39,308 bases of DNA from Azospirillum oleiclasticum (GCF_013423485.1 NZ_JABFFR010000038.1:1-39308), one strand, 5' to 3'; counted from the first letter of the stretch, positions 8,501 to 17,188 are shown. Notes: generated by a model from the sequence alone, not told the origin. Numbers and translations are program-made.

Positions 8501-8986
8501 GCGATGACCGACGCGGAGCGCGATGCCTACGACCTCGGCCGGGTCGGCGTGTTGCTGGACCTGCACCAGCGCATCGACCGCGCGGTGGCGGAGGCTTACG
8601 GCTGGCCGGCGGAACTGCCGGATGCGGAGATCCTCGCCCGCCTCGTGGCGCTCAACACCGAGCGCCACCGGGAGGAGCGGGAGGGCCTCGTGCGCTGGCT
8701 GCGGCCGGAGTACCAGAACCCCGACGGTCGCGCCGCCGCGACCCAGCTCGCCGCAGCGCTGGACGTCGCCGAGTCGGCGGTCGCCAAGCACCCCTGGCCC
8801 AAGACCCCGGCGGAGCAGGTCCGGGCCTTGCAGGCCCTGCTGCGCTCCAGCCCCGACGGCATCGAGGTCAAGGCCGCCGCGCGTCGCTTCAAGGGCGCGC
8901 CCTCCAACCGGGTGGGCGAGTTGCTGGAGTTGCTGGCCTCGGTCGGCCGCGCCCGCCCCGTCTCCGCCAACCGCTACGCGCTGTAG
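5555..8986 (+). CDS. MmeI-like type IIL/IIG restriction-modification enzyme
   Basis: A 1143-residue protein fusing nuclease, adenine methyltransferase and target-recognition domain. The nuclease motif D71-X9-E81-A-K83 matches the D-X9-EXK spacing described for MmeI. A helical linker follows, with QLGAYFTPRAYVERLV at about 350. Methyltransferase motif I is DPACGTGNF at 415-423 and motif IV is NPPF at 579-582. The recognition domain is about 690-930, and a helical C-terminus ends the protein. Such enzymes cut and methylate with one polypeptide and need no partner. I chose the ATG at 5555 because MNAQSFIDYWS is the usual family start; a TTG at 5501 would add 18 residues. The DNA of the recognition domain is much poorer in G+C than the rest. 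All catalytic motifs look intact. Confidence 0.9.
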   Translation: MNAQSFIDYWSDKGGSERANYQLFITGLCDLIGTAPPGAGSEDDRRNDYVYERRVRALDVTGEDGSWNYIDCYKRHSFVLEAKQSRKRQRGAETGGTADLFGAAPAVQRAATASWDRLMKQARAQAERYAKALPADHGWPPFLIVVDVGHAIETYADFTGLGKAYLPFPDSSSHRVHLADLADATIRDRLKAIWDAPKSLDPAAHRAEVTSDIARRLARVARSLEKRHPPKAVALFLMRCLFTAFAEDVGLLKEDGFLHVLRMAEPNPRHLPRYLDTLWHSMDTGNEFDPMIHARVRHFNGGLFRNAEALPLDADEIAELINACERDWRNVEPAIFGTLLENALEPRERGQLGAYFTPRAYVERLVVPTVIEPLMEDWSAVLAVAEQARARGDMAGAVAEVETFHRKLCTTRVLDPACGTGNFLYVALELMKKLEGEVLLALQELGRTQANLELAGLSVGPHQFLGLEKNPRAVPIAELVIWLGHLQCHLRERGPESLSEPILKPYDTIREADAVLAWSREELLRDEHGRPLSRWDGVTTRPDPFTGRDVPDETARVALKRYVDPRPADWPEADFVVGNPPFIGGKDLRQELGDGYAEALWAAHPHMPGGADYVMYWWDKAAERVRDKRLRRFGFITTNSITMTFSRRVIQQHLGAKQPLHLAFAIPDHPWADGQGKAAVRIAMTVGVREAGPGVLKTVQSEGSAPDRDGAVSVELKIAHGVIKADLTTGPDVASAVPLRANEGISSRGVSLHGSGFIVTPEQARGLGLGRIPGLEAHIRPYRNGRDLTGRSRGVMVIDLHGLTDTDVRRRFPDVYQWVYDRVKPERDQNNEAYRRIHWWLFGRTNTALRAAIATLPRYIATVETAKHRVFQFINASIVPDNMLVCIGTTSPYILGTLSSRFHTTWALAAGGWLGVGNDPRYNKTRCFDTFPFPVPTAAQRRRIGDLAEEMDALRKEVLAAHGDRLTLTQLYNVLEKRRAGEAMTDAERDAYDLGRVGVLLDLHQRIDRAVAEAYGWPAELPDAEILARLVALNTERHREEREGLVRWLRPEYQNPDGRAAATQLAAALDVAESAVAKHPWPKTPAEQVRALQALLRSSPDGIEVKAAARRFKGAPSNRVGELLELLASVGRARPVSANRYAL

Positions 8987-8991
8987 GCGGA

Positions 8992-9006
8992 GACGGGGCG
9001 CCCGTC
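8992..9006. terminator. Short hairpin between convergent genes
   Basis: GACGGG (8992-8997), a 3-nt spacer, and CCCGTC (9001-9006) form a 6-bp stem in the 18-bp gap between two convergent genes. It lacks a clear T-run; a bidirectional terminator role is possible but weak. Confidence 0.3.
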
Positions 9007-9229
9007 ACTTCTCCTGCGCGGCCAGCGTCACCAGCGCCTGGGCCCAGCGGATGTACTTGTTGTCGGCCAGATCTTTGATGGTCTTGATGCCGAAGGCTTG
9101 CTTCAGGGCCTCGGCGTCCTTGTCGGACACGCCCTGGAGGGCCGCGGGCGACGCCTCGATGATCTCCTTCAGCGACTTCGCCTCATAGGCCTTGTCGAGG
9201 ATGTGGGTCAGGGATTCGTTGCTCGGCAT
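9005..9229 (-). CDS. Small conserved protein with a helix-hairpin-helix-like segment
   Basis: A 74-residue, probably all-helical protein. The segment GVSDKDAEALKQAFGIKTI followed by DLADNKYIRWAQALVTLA resembles the helix-hairpin-helix pattern in which a Gly turn joins two short helices; DNA binding is therefore possible but not shown. The ATG at 9229 is preferred over one 42 nt upstream because GAGGAA lies about 8 nt before it. The gene is convergent with the restriction-modification gene and diverges from the molbindin gene. I do not recognise a named family with certainty. Confidence 0.7.
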   Translation of the reverse strand: MPSNESLTHILDKAYEAKSLKEIIEASPAALQGVSDKDAEALKQAFGIKTIKDLADNKYIRWAQALVTLAAQEK

Positions 9230-9423
9230 GGTCGGATTCCTCAAAGGCGGGTTTTCAGGGCCGTCCGTCACGGCCCCGCTCTAGATCGTCCGAACGGGGT
9301 AGGCCTTCAAGCCCCGTCGGAGCACGGGCATCGTCGTATTCCATTGAACATAACGGTGAGCCACCCTATCCTCGGCGCACCGGCCATGGAACCGGCAACC
9401 CGAAGGACGCATGGAGCAGACCG

Positions 9424-9630
9424 ATGAAGCTTTCCGCGCGCAACCAGATCAAGGGCACGGTCGTGTCGGTGGACAAGGGGCCGGTGACGGCCAAGGTGAA
9501 GATCGACGTGGGCGGCGGCACCATCATCACCTCCACCGTCACCACGGAGACGGTCGACGACCTCGCCCTCGCCACCGGCGACGCGGTGACGGCCATCATC
9601 AAATCGTCCGACGTGATCATCGGGAAGTGA
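9424..9630 (+). CDS. Molbindin (single Mop/TOBE-domain molybdate-binding protein)
   Basis: A 68-residue protein that is one Mop domain. It opens with SARNQIKGTV and carries the alternating strands VSVDKGPVTAKVKIDV, IITSTVT and the ending VTAIIKSSDVIIGK. Molbindins assemble as oligomers that bind molybdate or tungstate in the cytoplasm and act in storage or homeostasis, which fits an organism with molybdenum enzymes such as nitrogenase. No modABC genes are nearby. The ATG at 9424 lies in a compact gene with normal family length. Confidence 0.9.
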   Translation: MKLSARNQIKGTVVSVDKGPVTAKVKIDVGGGTIITSTVTTETVDDLALATGDAVTAIIKSSDVIIGK

Positions 9631-9681
9631 GTCGCCCCTGATCACCGGCGCCGGCTGCGGATGGGTGGCCGGCGAGCGGGG

Positions 9682-10062
9682 TCAGCTGGGGCTGGAATAA
9701 TCTTTGAAAGCTGCAAGAATCCGGCTGGCCAAGTCCAGTGCTTCCCGGACGGTTCGCGGATGGAGATCGGAACCGATTCCGTAATCGGCCTGAACTCGCA
9801 TTCCTTTTAGTCCCGCCAATCCTTCTGCTGCCCAAAGAACACGCTGATCGGTGCTGCTGCGCAATTGCGCCACGAGCCGCACATGCACACCACCTTTCAC
9901 AGGTACGACGACCCGGAGCCGGTGTGCTTCGGCATGAAGCCGCCCGGCGTGGTAAGCTGCATAGTAGGCACGAGACACCGCCGTCCGTAATCTGGCCTCA
10001 CGGCCATCGGCCGACCGAAACAGATCCACCGCCTCGGTGAGAAAATCGTCCGGAATGATCAC
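9682..10062 (-). CDS. HEPN-domain protein (UPF0332-like), candidate toxin
   Basis: A 126-residue HEPN protein. The motif TAVSRAYYAAYHAGRLH gives the R-X6-H arrangement of HEPN ribonucleases, and the later RVQADYGIG matches the conserved RxxADY of the UPF0332 group, followed by a helical end. I chose the GTG at 10062 because GAGGAG lies just upstream and it overlaps the stop of the preceding gene as GTGA, the mark of translational coupling. HEPN proteins of this kind are often RNase toxins or parts of abortive-infection systems; here the usual nucleotidyltransferase partner is replaced by an unrelated 250-residue protein. Toxicity is inferred from the motif only. Confidence 0.82.
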   Translation of the reverse strand: MIIPDDFLTEAVDLFRSADGREARLRTAVSRAYYAAYHAGRLHAEAHRLRVVVPVKGGVHVRLVAQLRSSTDQRVLWAAEGLAGLKGMRVQADYGIGSDLHPRTVREALDLASRILAAFKDYSSPS

Positions 10063-10811
10063 AACGGCTCCTCGGGGCACGCGATTTCGGGTCCACTGAA
10101 GAAAACGCTTACGACGCTGCTTGCGGCTTCAGCGCCATGCTGTGCCAGCGCGTGCGAGAGATGCCCATACAGCTCGTAACGGTCCTGCGCTTCCAGCGCC
10201 GTGAAGTAGGTCAGGAGAACGCCGACATCTCCATCTTCGTCCAGCAGCAGCGCACCGTTGGTGCCGCAGGTCGCCGCACCAGCCACCGATTCCACGGCAC
10301 GCTGGTGGCTCGTGAACGCCGATATCAGTCCATCGTCCCGCAATCGGGCACAGAATCGAGGCACCAGTTCGTCACGAATGCCGGTACTCTCACCGGCGTG
10401 TTCAATGAGCGTCGCATCGCCAAGCCGAAGCCCCAGCCCAACGGCGGCATCATGCAGACGTTGATCATTGTGAGCTTCAGGCCTGCCGAGCAATGCCTTC
10501 AGCAACGTCAGACTATCCTCCAACCGTCCCCCATCGCACAAGACGACGGCCAGATTGATCAGTTCGACCGCGCTACGGCCGCTCTTGGAGTTCCACGCCA
10601 CATCCAGGTGCGTCATTGCGTCGGCTTTCCGACCACGTCGCAAAAGCCCTCTTGCCGCGGCAAGGCGCGTCACAAAGTCATGGGGCGACCTCTCCGCTTC
10701 CTTGGAAAGCCGCCAGTTGATACGGTCGAGATCCGCACCATCGTCACGATCGAGAACCATCATACGGTTCCAGAAATCGACGCTGGCGCGTTGCGGTGCT
10801 GGGGTCGTCAT
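10059..10811 (-). CDS. Unrecognised helical repeat-like protein coupled to the HEPN gene
   Basis: A 250-residue protein that I cannot assign to a family. Residues about 30-130 are helical with a TPR-like rhythm (for example RLAAARGLLRRGRKADAMTH and LAVVLCDGGRLEDSLTLLKA). The C-terminal part, with GALLLDEDGDVGVLLTYF and a later SSVVSVFFSGPE, looks alpha/beta. There is no signal peptide or membrane segment. The start at 10811 has GTGGAGG upstream. Its stop overlaps the HEPN start by 4 nt, so the two are made together, and it is the natural candidate for an antitoxin, sensor or adaptor of the HEPN protein. That role is inference from gene order. Confidence 0.72.
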   Translation of the reverse strand: MTTPAPQRASVDFWNRMMVLDRDDGADLDRINWRLSKEAERSPHDFVTRLAAARGLLRRGRKADAMTHLDVAWNSKSGRSAVELINLAVVLCDGGRLEDSLTLLKALLGRPEAHNDQRLHDAAVGLGLRLGDATLIEHAGESTGIRDELVPRFCARLRDDGLISAFTSHQRAVESVAGAATCGTNGALLLDEDGDVGVLLTYFTALEAQDRYELYGHLSHALAQHGAEAASSVVSVFFSGPEIACPEEPL

Positions 10812-10821
10812 GGTTCCTCCA

Positions 10822-10855
10822 CGCGAATCACATTAGCATTTCGCGTAGGAAATGC
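10822..10855 (-). promoter_or_regulatory. Nested inverted repeats upstream of the HEPN cassette
   Basis: Two interleaved inverted repeats lie just before the 250-residue gene: CGCGAA (10822-10827) with TTCGCG (10840-10845), and GCATTT (10836-10841) with AAATGC (10850-10855). They sit between the aatA terminator and the ribosome site, where an operator for an autoregulated cassette would be expected. Confidence 0.45.
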
Positions 10856-10886
10856 AAAAAGGGCCAGAGGAATACCCCCGGCCCTT
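10854..10886 (-). terminator. Terminator downstream of aatA
   Basis: Read on the minus strand, AAGGGCC and GGCCCTT (7-bp stem, 10859-10865 with 10880-10886, 14-nt loop) are followed by a short T-run about 26 bp beyond the aatA stop. A plausible intrinsic terminator that separates aatA from the HEPN cassette. Confidence 0.7.
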
Positions 10887-10911
10887 CTGCATCAAGGACG
10901 CTCTCTCCGCC

Positions 10912-12117
<1,206 letters not shown>

Positions 12118-12151
12118 GGCGGAAGCCCTTGATCGGGGTTGGCGGTGAACG

Positions 12152-12177
12152 AAAAAAAGGCAGCGGACCTTACTGCC
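12152..12177 (-). terminator. Possible terminator between gltB and aatA
   Basis: On the minus strand GGCAG-N9-CTGCC (12173-12177 with 12159-12163) is followed by seven T residues (12158-12152). The stem is short, but the T-run is clear. It would end the gltB transcript 35 nt before the aatA start, or act as an attenuator of aatA. Confidence 0.5.
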
Positions 12178-12215
12178 GGCGCGGAAGTGGCGCAAGCGAG
12201 CGCACACGCAGGTCA

Positions 12216-12303
12216 CCCTCCCCCGTCGACGATGGGGGAGGGCTGGGGTGGGGGCGCAACACAACCACCTCCCTCCCCCGCTTTGCGGCGGGGGAGGGAG
12301 GTG
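12216..12303. repeat. Two CCTCCCCC/GGGGGAGG hairpins in tandem
   Basis: The first hairpin pairs CCCTCCCCC (12216-12224) with GGGGGAGGG (12234-12242). The second is a perfect 16-bp stem, CACCTCCCTCCCCCGC at 12266-12281 with its complement at 12288-12303, around a 6-nt loop. They fill the gap after the gltB stop. Their shared core suggests copies of a REP-like intergenic repeat. Confidence 0.7.
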
Positions 12304-12307
12304 CCGG

Positions 12308-15300
12308 TCACTCGGCGGGCAGCGCCGTCGGCAGGGTCACCGGCACCTGCAGGCGGGTCAGCATCTCGCGCGGCACCACCTGCCAGAATTTCGGCAGGCT
12401 GCGGTCCCAGGCGTTGAGCAGTTCGGCGGCGAAACGGCTCTGCGTTTCCGCCACATGCTCCTCCAGCAGCGCGCGCAGCTGGTCGGCGTAGTGCGGCACC
12501 TCGATGCGCTGGTGGATGACGCTCTCACCGTTGACGCAGAGCGGGAAATTCCCGTCCTCGTCATAGACATAGGCCATGCCACCGGTCATTCCGGCCGCGA
12601 AATTGTCGCCGACGGAACCCAGGATCACCGCCGTGCCGCCTGTCATGTACTCGCAGCCGTTGGAGCCGCAGCCCTCCACCACCACCGACGCGCCGGAGTT
12701 GCGGACGGCGAAGCGCTCGCCGGCCTGCCCCGCGGCGAACAGCTTGCCCGCCGTGGCGCCGTAGAGAACGGTGTTGCCGATGATGGTGTTGGCGTTGGTC
12801 GCCAGCGGGCTGGACGGCATCGGCCGCACCACGATGGTGCCGCCGGACAGCCCCTTGCCCACATAGTCGTTGGCGTCGCCGAACACCTCCAGCTTCATGC
12901 CCTGCACCGCGAAGGCGCCGAGCGACTGGCCGGCGGTGCCGCGCAGCCGCACCGTCACATGGCCGGGCTGGAGCCCCGCCATGCCGAACTTGCGGGTGAT
13001 CATCGACGACAGCCGCGTGCCGATGGCCCGGTGCGTGTTGCGGATGGTGTAGGCGAGCTGCATCTTCTCGCCTTCCTCGAACAGCGGGCGGGCGTCGGCG
13101 ATCATCCGGGCGTCCAGCGTGTCCGGCACCTCGTTGCGGCCCTGCAGCGTGCAGTAGCGCGCGTTCTCGCCGGGATCGACCTGCGCCAGCAGCGGGTTGA
13201 GGTCGAGGTCGTCGAGATGCGCGCCGCCGCGGCTGACCTGGTGCAGCAGGTCGGTGCGCCCGACCACCTCGTTCAGCGTCCGGAAGCCGAGCTGCGCCAG
13301 GATCTCGCGCACCTCCTCCGCCAGGAAGCTGAACAGGTTGACCACCTTCTCCGGGGTGCCGGTGAACTTCTCGCGCAGGGCCGGGTCCTGCACGCAGACG
13401 CCGACCGGGCAGGTGTTGGAGTGGCACTGCCGCACCATGATGCAGCCCATGGCGATCAGGCTGGCGGTGCCGATGCCGTACTCCTCCGCCCCCAGCATGG
13501 CGGCGATGACGATGTCGCGGCCGGTCTTCAGCCCGCCGTCGGTGCGCAGCCGCACGCGGTGGCGCAGACGGTTGAGCGTGAGGACCTGATGCACCTCCGA
13601 CAGCCCCATCTCCCACGGGATGCCGGCGAACTTGATCGAGGTCTGCGGGCTGGCACCGGTGCCGCCGGAGTTGCCGGAGATCAGGATGATGTCGGCGTTG
13701 GCCTTGGCCACACCGGCGGCAATCGTTCCGATACCGGAACGACTGACCAGCTTCACGCAGACTTTCGCATCCGGATTGATCTGCTTCAGGTCGTAGATGA
13801 GCTGCGCCAGATCCTCGATGGAGTAGATGTCGTGGTGCGGCGGCGGGCTGATCAGGGTCACGCCCGGCGTCGAGTGACGCAGCCGCGCGATCATCTCCGT
13901 CACCTTGAAGCCGGGGAGCTGGCCGCCCTCGCCGGGCTTGGCGCCCTGCGCGACCTTGATCTCCAGCTCGCGGCACTGGTTCAGATACTCCGCCGTTACG
14001 CCGAAGCGGCCCGACGCCACCTGCTTGATGGCGGAGTTCCAGTTGTCGCCGTTCTTGTCCGGGCGGAAGCGCGCCGGGTCCTCGCCGCCCTCGCCGCTGT
14101 CGGACTTGGCGCCGATGCGGTTCATGGCGACGTTCAGCGTGCCGTGCGCCTCCGGCGACAGGGCGCCCAGCGACATGCCGGGGGTGATGAAGCGCTTGCG
14201 GATGGCGGTGATGCTCTCGACATCGTCGATCGGCACCGCACCCTTGGTGGAGCGGAACTCCAGCAGGTCGCGCGGCTGCATCGGCGGGCGGCGGAGCACC
14301 TGCTCCGTGTACTTCTTGAAGGTCTGGTAGCTGTCGTTCGCCACCGCCTGCTGGAGGGTGTGGATCAGCCCGCCCTCCCAGCCGTGGCGGTCGCCCGACT
14401 TGCGGTAGCGGTAGAAGCCGCCGACCGGCAGCGCCACCACCGCCTCGTCATAGGCCAGCGCGTGCTGCTCCAGCACCTTCTTCTGGATGCCGTTCAGCCC
14501 GATGCCGGAGATGCGGCTGACCATGGTCGGGAAATGCTCGGCCACCAGCGCGCGGCTCAGCCCCACCGCCTCGAAGTTGCAGCCGCCGCGGTAGCTGCTG
14601 ATGATCGAGATGCCCATCTTGGACATGATCTTCAGCAGCCCGTCGTCGATGGCCTTCTTGAAGCGGGCCATGCCGACCTCGAGCGCCAGATCGCCGAACA
14701 GGCCGCGCCGGTGGCGGTCGGCGATGGCCTCCTGCGCCAGATAGGCGTTGACCGTGGTGGCGCCGACGCCGATCAGCACCGCGAAGTAATGGGTATCCAT
14801 GCACTCCGCCGAACGCACGTTCAGCGAGGTGAAGGTGCGCAGGTTGTTGCGCACGAGGTGCGTGTGCACGGCCCCGGTGGCGAGGATCATCGGGATCGCG
14901 GCGCGGCCCGGCCCCATGGCCTCGTCGGTCAGTATGACGTGGTTGGCGCCGCCGCGCACGGCGTCCTCCGCCTCCTGGCGAATGCGGCGCAGCGCGTCCT
15001 TCAGCGCGTCGGGGCCGCCGTCCACCGGGAAGGTGGCGTCGATCTCGGCCGCCGTGTCGGCCATGTAGGCGCGCATCGCCCGGAACTCGGCGGTGGTCAG
15101 CACCGGCGAGTCGAGCTGGAGCAGCCGGCACTGGCTCTCATCCTCGTCCAGGATGTTGCCGAGGTTGCCCAGCCGGGTCTTCAGGCTCATCACCCGCTTC
15201 TCACGGAGCGAGTCGATGGGCGGGTTGGTCACCTGGCTGAAGTTCTGGCGGAAGAAGTGGTGCAGGCCGCGGTACTTCTCCGACAGCACGGCGATGGGGC

Positions 15301-16855
15301 TGTCGTCGCCCATCGAGCCGACGGCCTCCTTCGCGTCCTCCACCATCGGGTGAAGGATCAACTCCAGGTCTTCCATGCTGATGCCGAAGGCCATCTGACG
15401 CCGGCGCAGCTCGGCCCGCTCGATCTCCGACGGCTCGCCACGGGTCGAGGCCTGCTTGACGAGGTCGTCGAGCTGGGTGGTGTTGCGCACCCAGTTGGCC
15501 CAGGGCTTCATCCCGGCCAGATGGTCCTTGATCTCGCGGTCGCGGAACAGCCGGCCGGCCTTCAGGTCCACGGCGATCATCTCGCCGGGGCCGAGGCGCC
15601 CCTTCTCCACCACCTGGGTCTCGTCGATCTTCACCATGCCCGTCTCGGAGCCGCCGATCAGCAGCCCGTCGGTGGTGATGGTGTAGCGCATCGGGCGCAG
15701 GCCGTTGCGGTCCATGCCGCCGACGACCCAGCGGCCGTCGGTCATGGCGAGCGCCGCCGGCCCGTCCCACGGCTCCATGACGGAGTTGCAGTAGGCGATC
15801 AGCGAGCCGTGCGACTCCGGCATGGTGGCGGACTTGGTCAGCGCCTGCGGCACCAGCATCATCTTGACCATGGGCGCCGGGCGGCCGGCGCGGATCATCA
15901 CCTCGAACACCGCGTCGAGCGCGCCACTGTCCGACAGGCCGACGCCGATGACCGGCTTCAGGTCCGCCATGTGCGCGCCGAAGATGGCGTGCTCCATGCG
16001 CGTCTCGTGCGCCTTCATCCAGTTGACGTTGCCCTTCAGCGTGTTGATCTCGCCGTTGTGGGCGAGCGTGCGGAAGGGCTGGGCCAGCGGCCAGGTCGGA
16101 AAGGTGTTGGTCGAGTAGCGCTGGTGGTAGATGGCGAAGCTCGACTCGAACCGCTCGTCCAGCAGGTCGGGGTAGAAGCTGGTGAGCTGCTCGGCCAGGA
16201 ACATGCCCTTGTAGATGATCGAGCGGGCCGACAGCGAACAGATGTAGAAGTCGCCGATGTGCTCCGCCGCCACCGCCTTCTCGATCCGGCGGCGGATGAC
16301 GTAGAGGTCCAGCTCGAACTGCTCGTCCGACACGCCGCGGGAATTGCCAACGATGATCTGCTCGATCTCCGGCCGGGTGGCGTTGGCCTTCTCGCCGATG
16401 ATGTCGACGTTGATCGGCACCTGACGCCAGCCATAGATGTAATAGCCGAAGTTCAAGACCTCGGTCTCGACAATACAGCGGCAGGCTTCCTGCGCGTCCA
16501 GCGAGATGCGCGGCAGGAACACCTGACCGACCGCCAGGTTGTTCTCGGGCGGCTGGTGGCCGATGACGCGGACATGGTCCTTGAAGAACTTCTGCGGCAC
16601 CTGGACATGGATGCCCGCACCGTCGCCGGTCTTGCCGTCGGCGTCCACCGCGCCGCGGTGCCAGACGGCCTTCAGCGCCTCGATGCCCTTCTCCACCACC
16701 GACCGGCGCGGCTGCCCGTCGATCGCGGCGATGAAGCCGACGCCGCAGGCGTCGTGCTCGTCCGCCGGATCATAGGCGTGCGCGGTGGTCAGCCGCTCCA
16801 CGTTGGCGCGGTATTCGGCCACGAAACGCTCGCCCTGGTTCACCGTACCGGTCAT
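12308..16855 (-). CDS. gltB: Glutamate synthase [NADPH], large (alpha) subunit
   Basis: A 1515-residue subunit that makes two glutamates from glutamine and 2-oxoglutarate. A 36-residue propeptide ends at DA before Cys37, the N-terminal nucleophile of the glutaminase domain (HDACGVGFIAAIDG). The FMN synthase domain includes GNSGGTGASPQTS. The [3Fe-4S] cysteines are Cys1138, Cys1144 and Cys1149, i.e. 1102, 1108 and 1113 of the mature chain, as in A. brasilense GltB. The C-terminal beta-helix has the usual G-rich repeats. The start has AAAGGG upstream. gltD lies further upstream on the same strand, but hicAB and a DUF2442 gene separate the two, so gltB very likely has its own promoter within 16856-16990. 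Confidence 0.98.
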   Translation of the reverse strand: MTGTVNQGERFVAEYRANVERLTTAHAYDPADEHDACGVGFIAAIDGQPRRSVVEKGIEALKAVWHRGAVDADGKTGDGAGIHVQVPQKFFKDHVRVIGHQPPENNLAVGQVFLPRISLDAQEACRCIVETEVLNFGYYIYGWRQVPINVDIIGEKANATRPEIEQIIVGNSRGVSDEQFELDLYVIRRRIEKAVAAEHIGDFYICSLSARSIIYKGMFLAEQLTSFYPDLLDERFESSFAIYHQRYSTNTFPTWPLAQPFRTLAHNGEINTLKGNVNWMKAHETRMEHAIFGAHMADLKPVIGVGLSDSGALDAVFEVMIRAGRPAPMVKMMLVPQALTKSATMPESHGSLIAYCNSVMEPWDGPAALAMTDGRWVVGGMDRNGLRPMRYTITTDGLLIGGSETGMVKIDETQVVEKGRLGPGEMIAVDLKAGRLFRDREIKDHLAGMKPWANWVRNTTQLDDLVKQASTRGEPSEIERAELRRRQMAFGISMEDLELILHPMVEDAKEAVGSMGDDSPIAVLSEKYRGLHHFFRQNFSQVTNPPIDSLREKRVMSLKTRLGNLGNILDEDESQCRLLQLDSPVLTTAEFRAMRAYMADTAAEIDATFPVDGGPDALKDALRRIRQEAEDAVRGGANHVILTDEAMGPGRAAIPMILATGAVHTHLVRNNLRTFTSLNVRSAECMDTHYFAVLIGVGATTVNAYLAQEAIADRHRRGLFGDLALEVGMARFKKAIDDGLLKIMSKMGISIISSYRGGCNFEAVGLSRALVAEHFPTMVSRISGIGLNGIQKKVLEQHALAYDEAVVALPVGGFYRYRKSGDRHGWEGGLIHTLQQAVANDSYQTFKKYTEQVLRRPPMQPRDLLEFRSTKGAVPIDDVESITAIRKRFITPGMSLGALSPEAHGTLNVAMNRIGAKSDSGEGGEDPARFRPDKNGDNWNSAIKQVASGRFGVTAEYLNQCRELEIKVAQGAKPGEGGQLPGFKVTEMIARLRHSTPGVTLISPPPHHDIYSIEDLAQLIYDLKQINPDAKVCVKLVSRSGIGTIAAGVAKANADIILISGNSGGTGASPQTSIKFAGIPWEMGLSEVHQVLTLNRLRHRVRLRTDGGLKTGRDIVIAAMLGAEEYGIGTASLIAMGCIMVRQCHSNTCPVGVCVQDPALREKFTGTPEKVVNLFSFLAEEVREILAQLGFRTLNEVVGRTDLLHQVSRGGAHLDDLDLNPLLAQVDPGENARYCTLQGRNEVPDTLDARMIADARPLFEEGEKMQLAYTIRNTHRAIGTRLSSMITRKFGMAGLQPGHVTVRLRGTAGQSLGAFAVQGMKLEVFGDANDYVGKGLSGGTIVVRPMPSSPLATNANTIIGNTVLYGATAGKLFAAGQAGERFAVRNSGASVVVEGCGSNGCEYMTGGTAVILGSVGDNFAAGMTGGMAYVYDEDGNFPLCVNGESVIHQRIEVPHYADQLRALLEEHVAETQSRFAAELLNAWDRSLPKFWQVVPREMLTRLQVPVTLPTALPAE

Positions 16856-16953
16856 GGCTTGGACCCTTTCATCGCTCGATTTGACCCGAAGAACACCGTC
16901 CCCCGGAACCAGCCAAGGGCCACCGGCCCCTGGAATTCCTTAGAACTCGCCCC

Positions 16954-16970
16954 GATTGTCCTGGACAATC
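16954..16970 (+). promoter_or_regulatory. 17-bp palindrome in the gltB/hicA divergent region
   Basis: GATTGTCC-T-GGACAATC is a perfect palindrome, extended by near-symmetric CGCCCC/GGGGCG flanks. Its TTGTCC (16956-16961) could serve as a -35 element with TACACT (16979-16984) 17 bp further as -10, which would put transcription start about at the hicA ATG. It could be the operator of hicAB or of gltB. Confidence 0.55.
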
Positions 16971-16990
16971 CGGGGCGCTACACTTCCCGC

Positions 16991-17179
16991 ATGGACAGCC
17001 GGGAGATCATACGGCGCCTGGAGGCGGATGGCTGGCGACGTGCCGCTCAGAGGGGCAGCCACGTCCAGTTCACCCACCCCGCATAACCGGGACGCGTCAC
17101 CGTCCCGCACCCACGTCACGACGTTCCCCTCGGCACATTGCGGAGCATCGAGCGCCAATCCGGTGTGAAGCTCCGCTAG
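16991..17179 (+). pseudogene. hicA: HicA-type mRNA interferase with an in-frame stop at codon 32
   Basis: The 31 residues MDSREIIRRLEADG...GSHVQFTHPA are a HicA N-terminus including the catalytic His of the GSHxxF motif. Codon 32 is TAA (17084-17086). The same frame then continues with PGRVTVPHPRHDVPLGT and RSIERQSGVKLR up to TAG at 17177-17179, which is exactly the missing HicA C-terminus. HicA usually has Lys before PGRVTVPHP, so a single AAA to TAA change explains the stop. The full frame would encode about 62 residues, the normal length. The short product would lack the last strands and helix and is probably inactive unless the stop is read through. hicB follows 9 bp later. No ribosome site precedes the ATG. 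Confidence 0.88.
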
Positions 17180-17188
17180 GAGGAGACC

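Noticed and set aside
9330..9357. Possible ModE (molybdate) box upstream of the molbindin gene
   Set aside because: ATCGTCGTA and CATAACGGT resemble the two half-sites, but they are 10 bp apart instead of 6 and the symmetry is poor.
12248..17086. A very long open frame on the plus strand opposite gltB (about 1600 codons)
   Set aside because: It is antisense to an unmistakable gltB, consists of low-complexity His/Arg/Gly/Asp-rich sequence, and arises from the strong third-position G+C bias of gltB. The last part only happens to run into the hicA frame.
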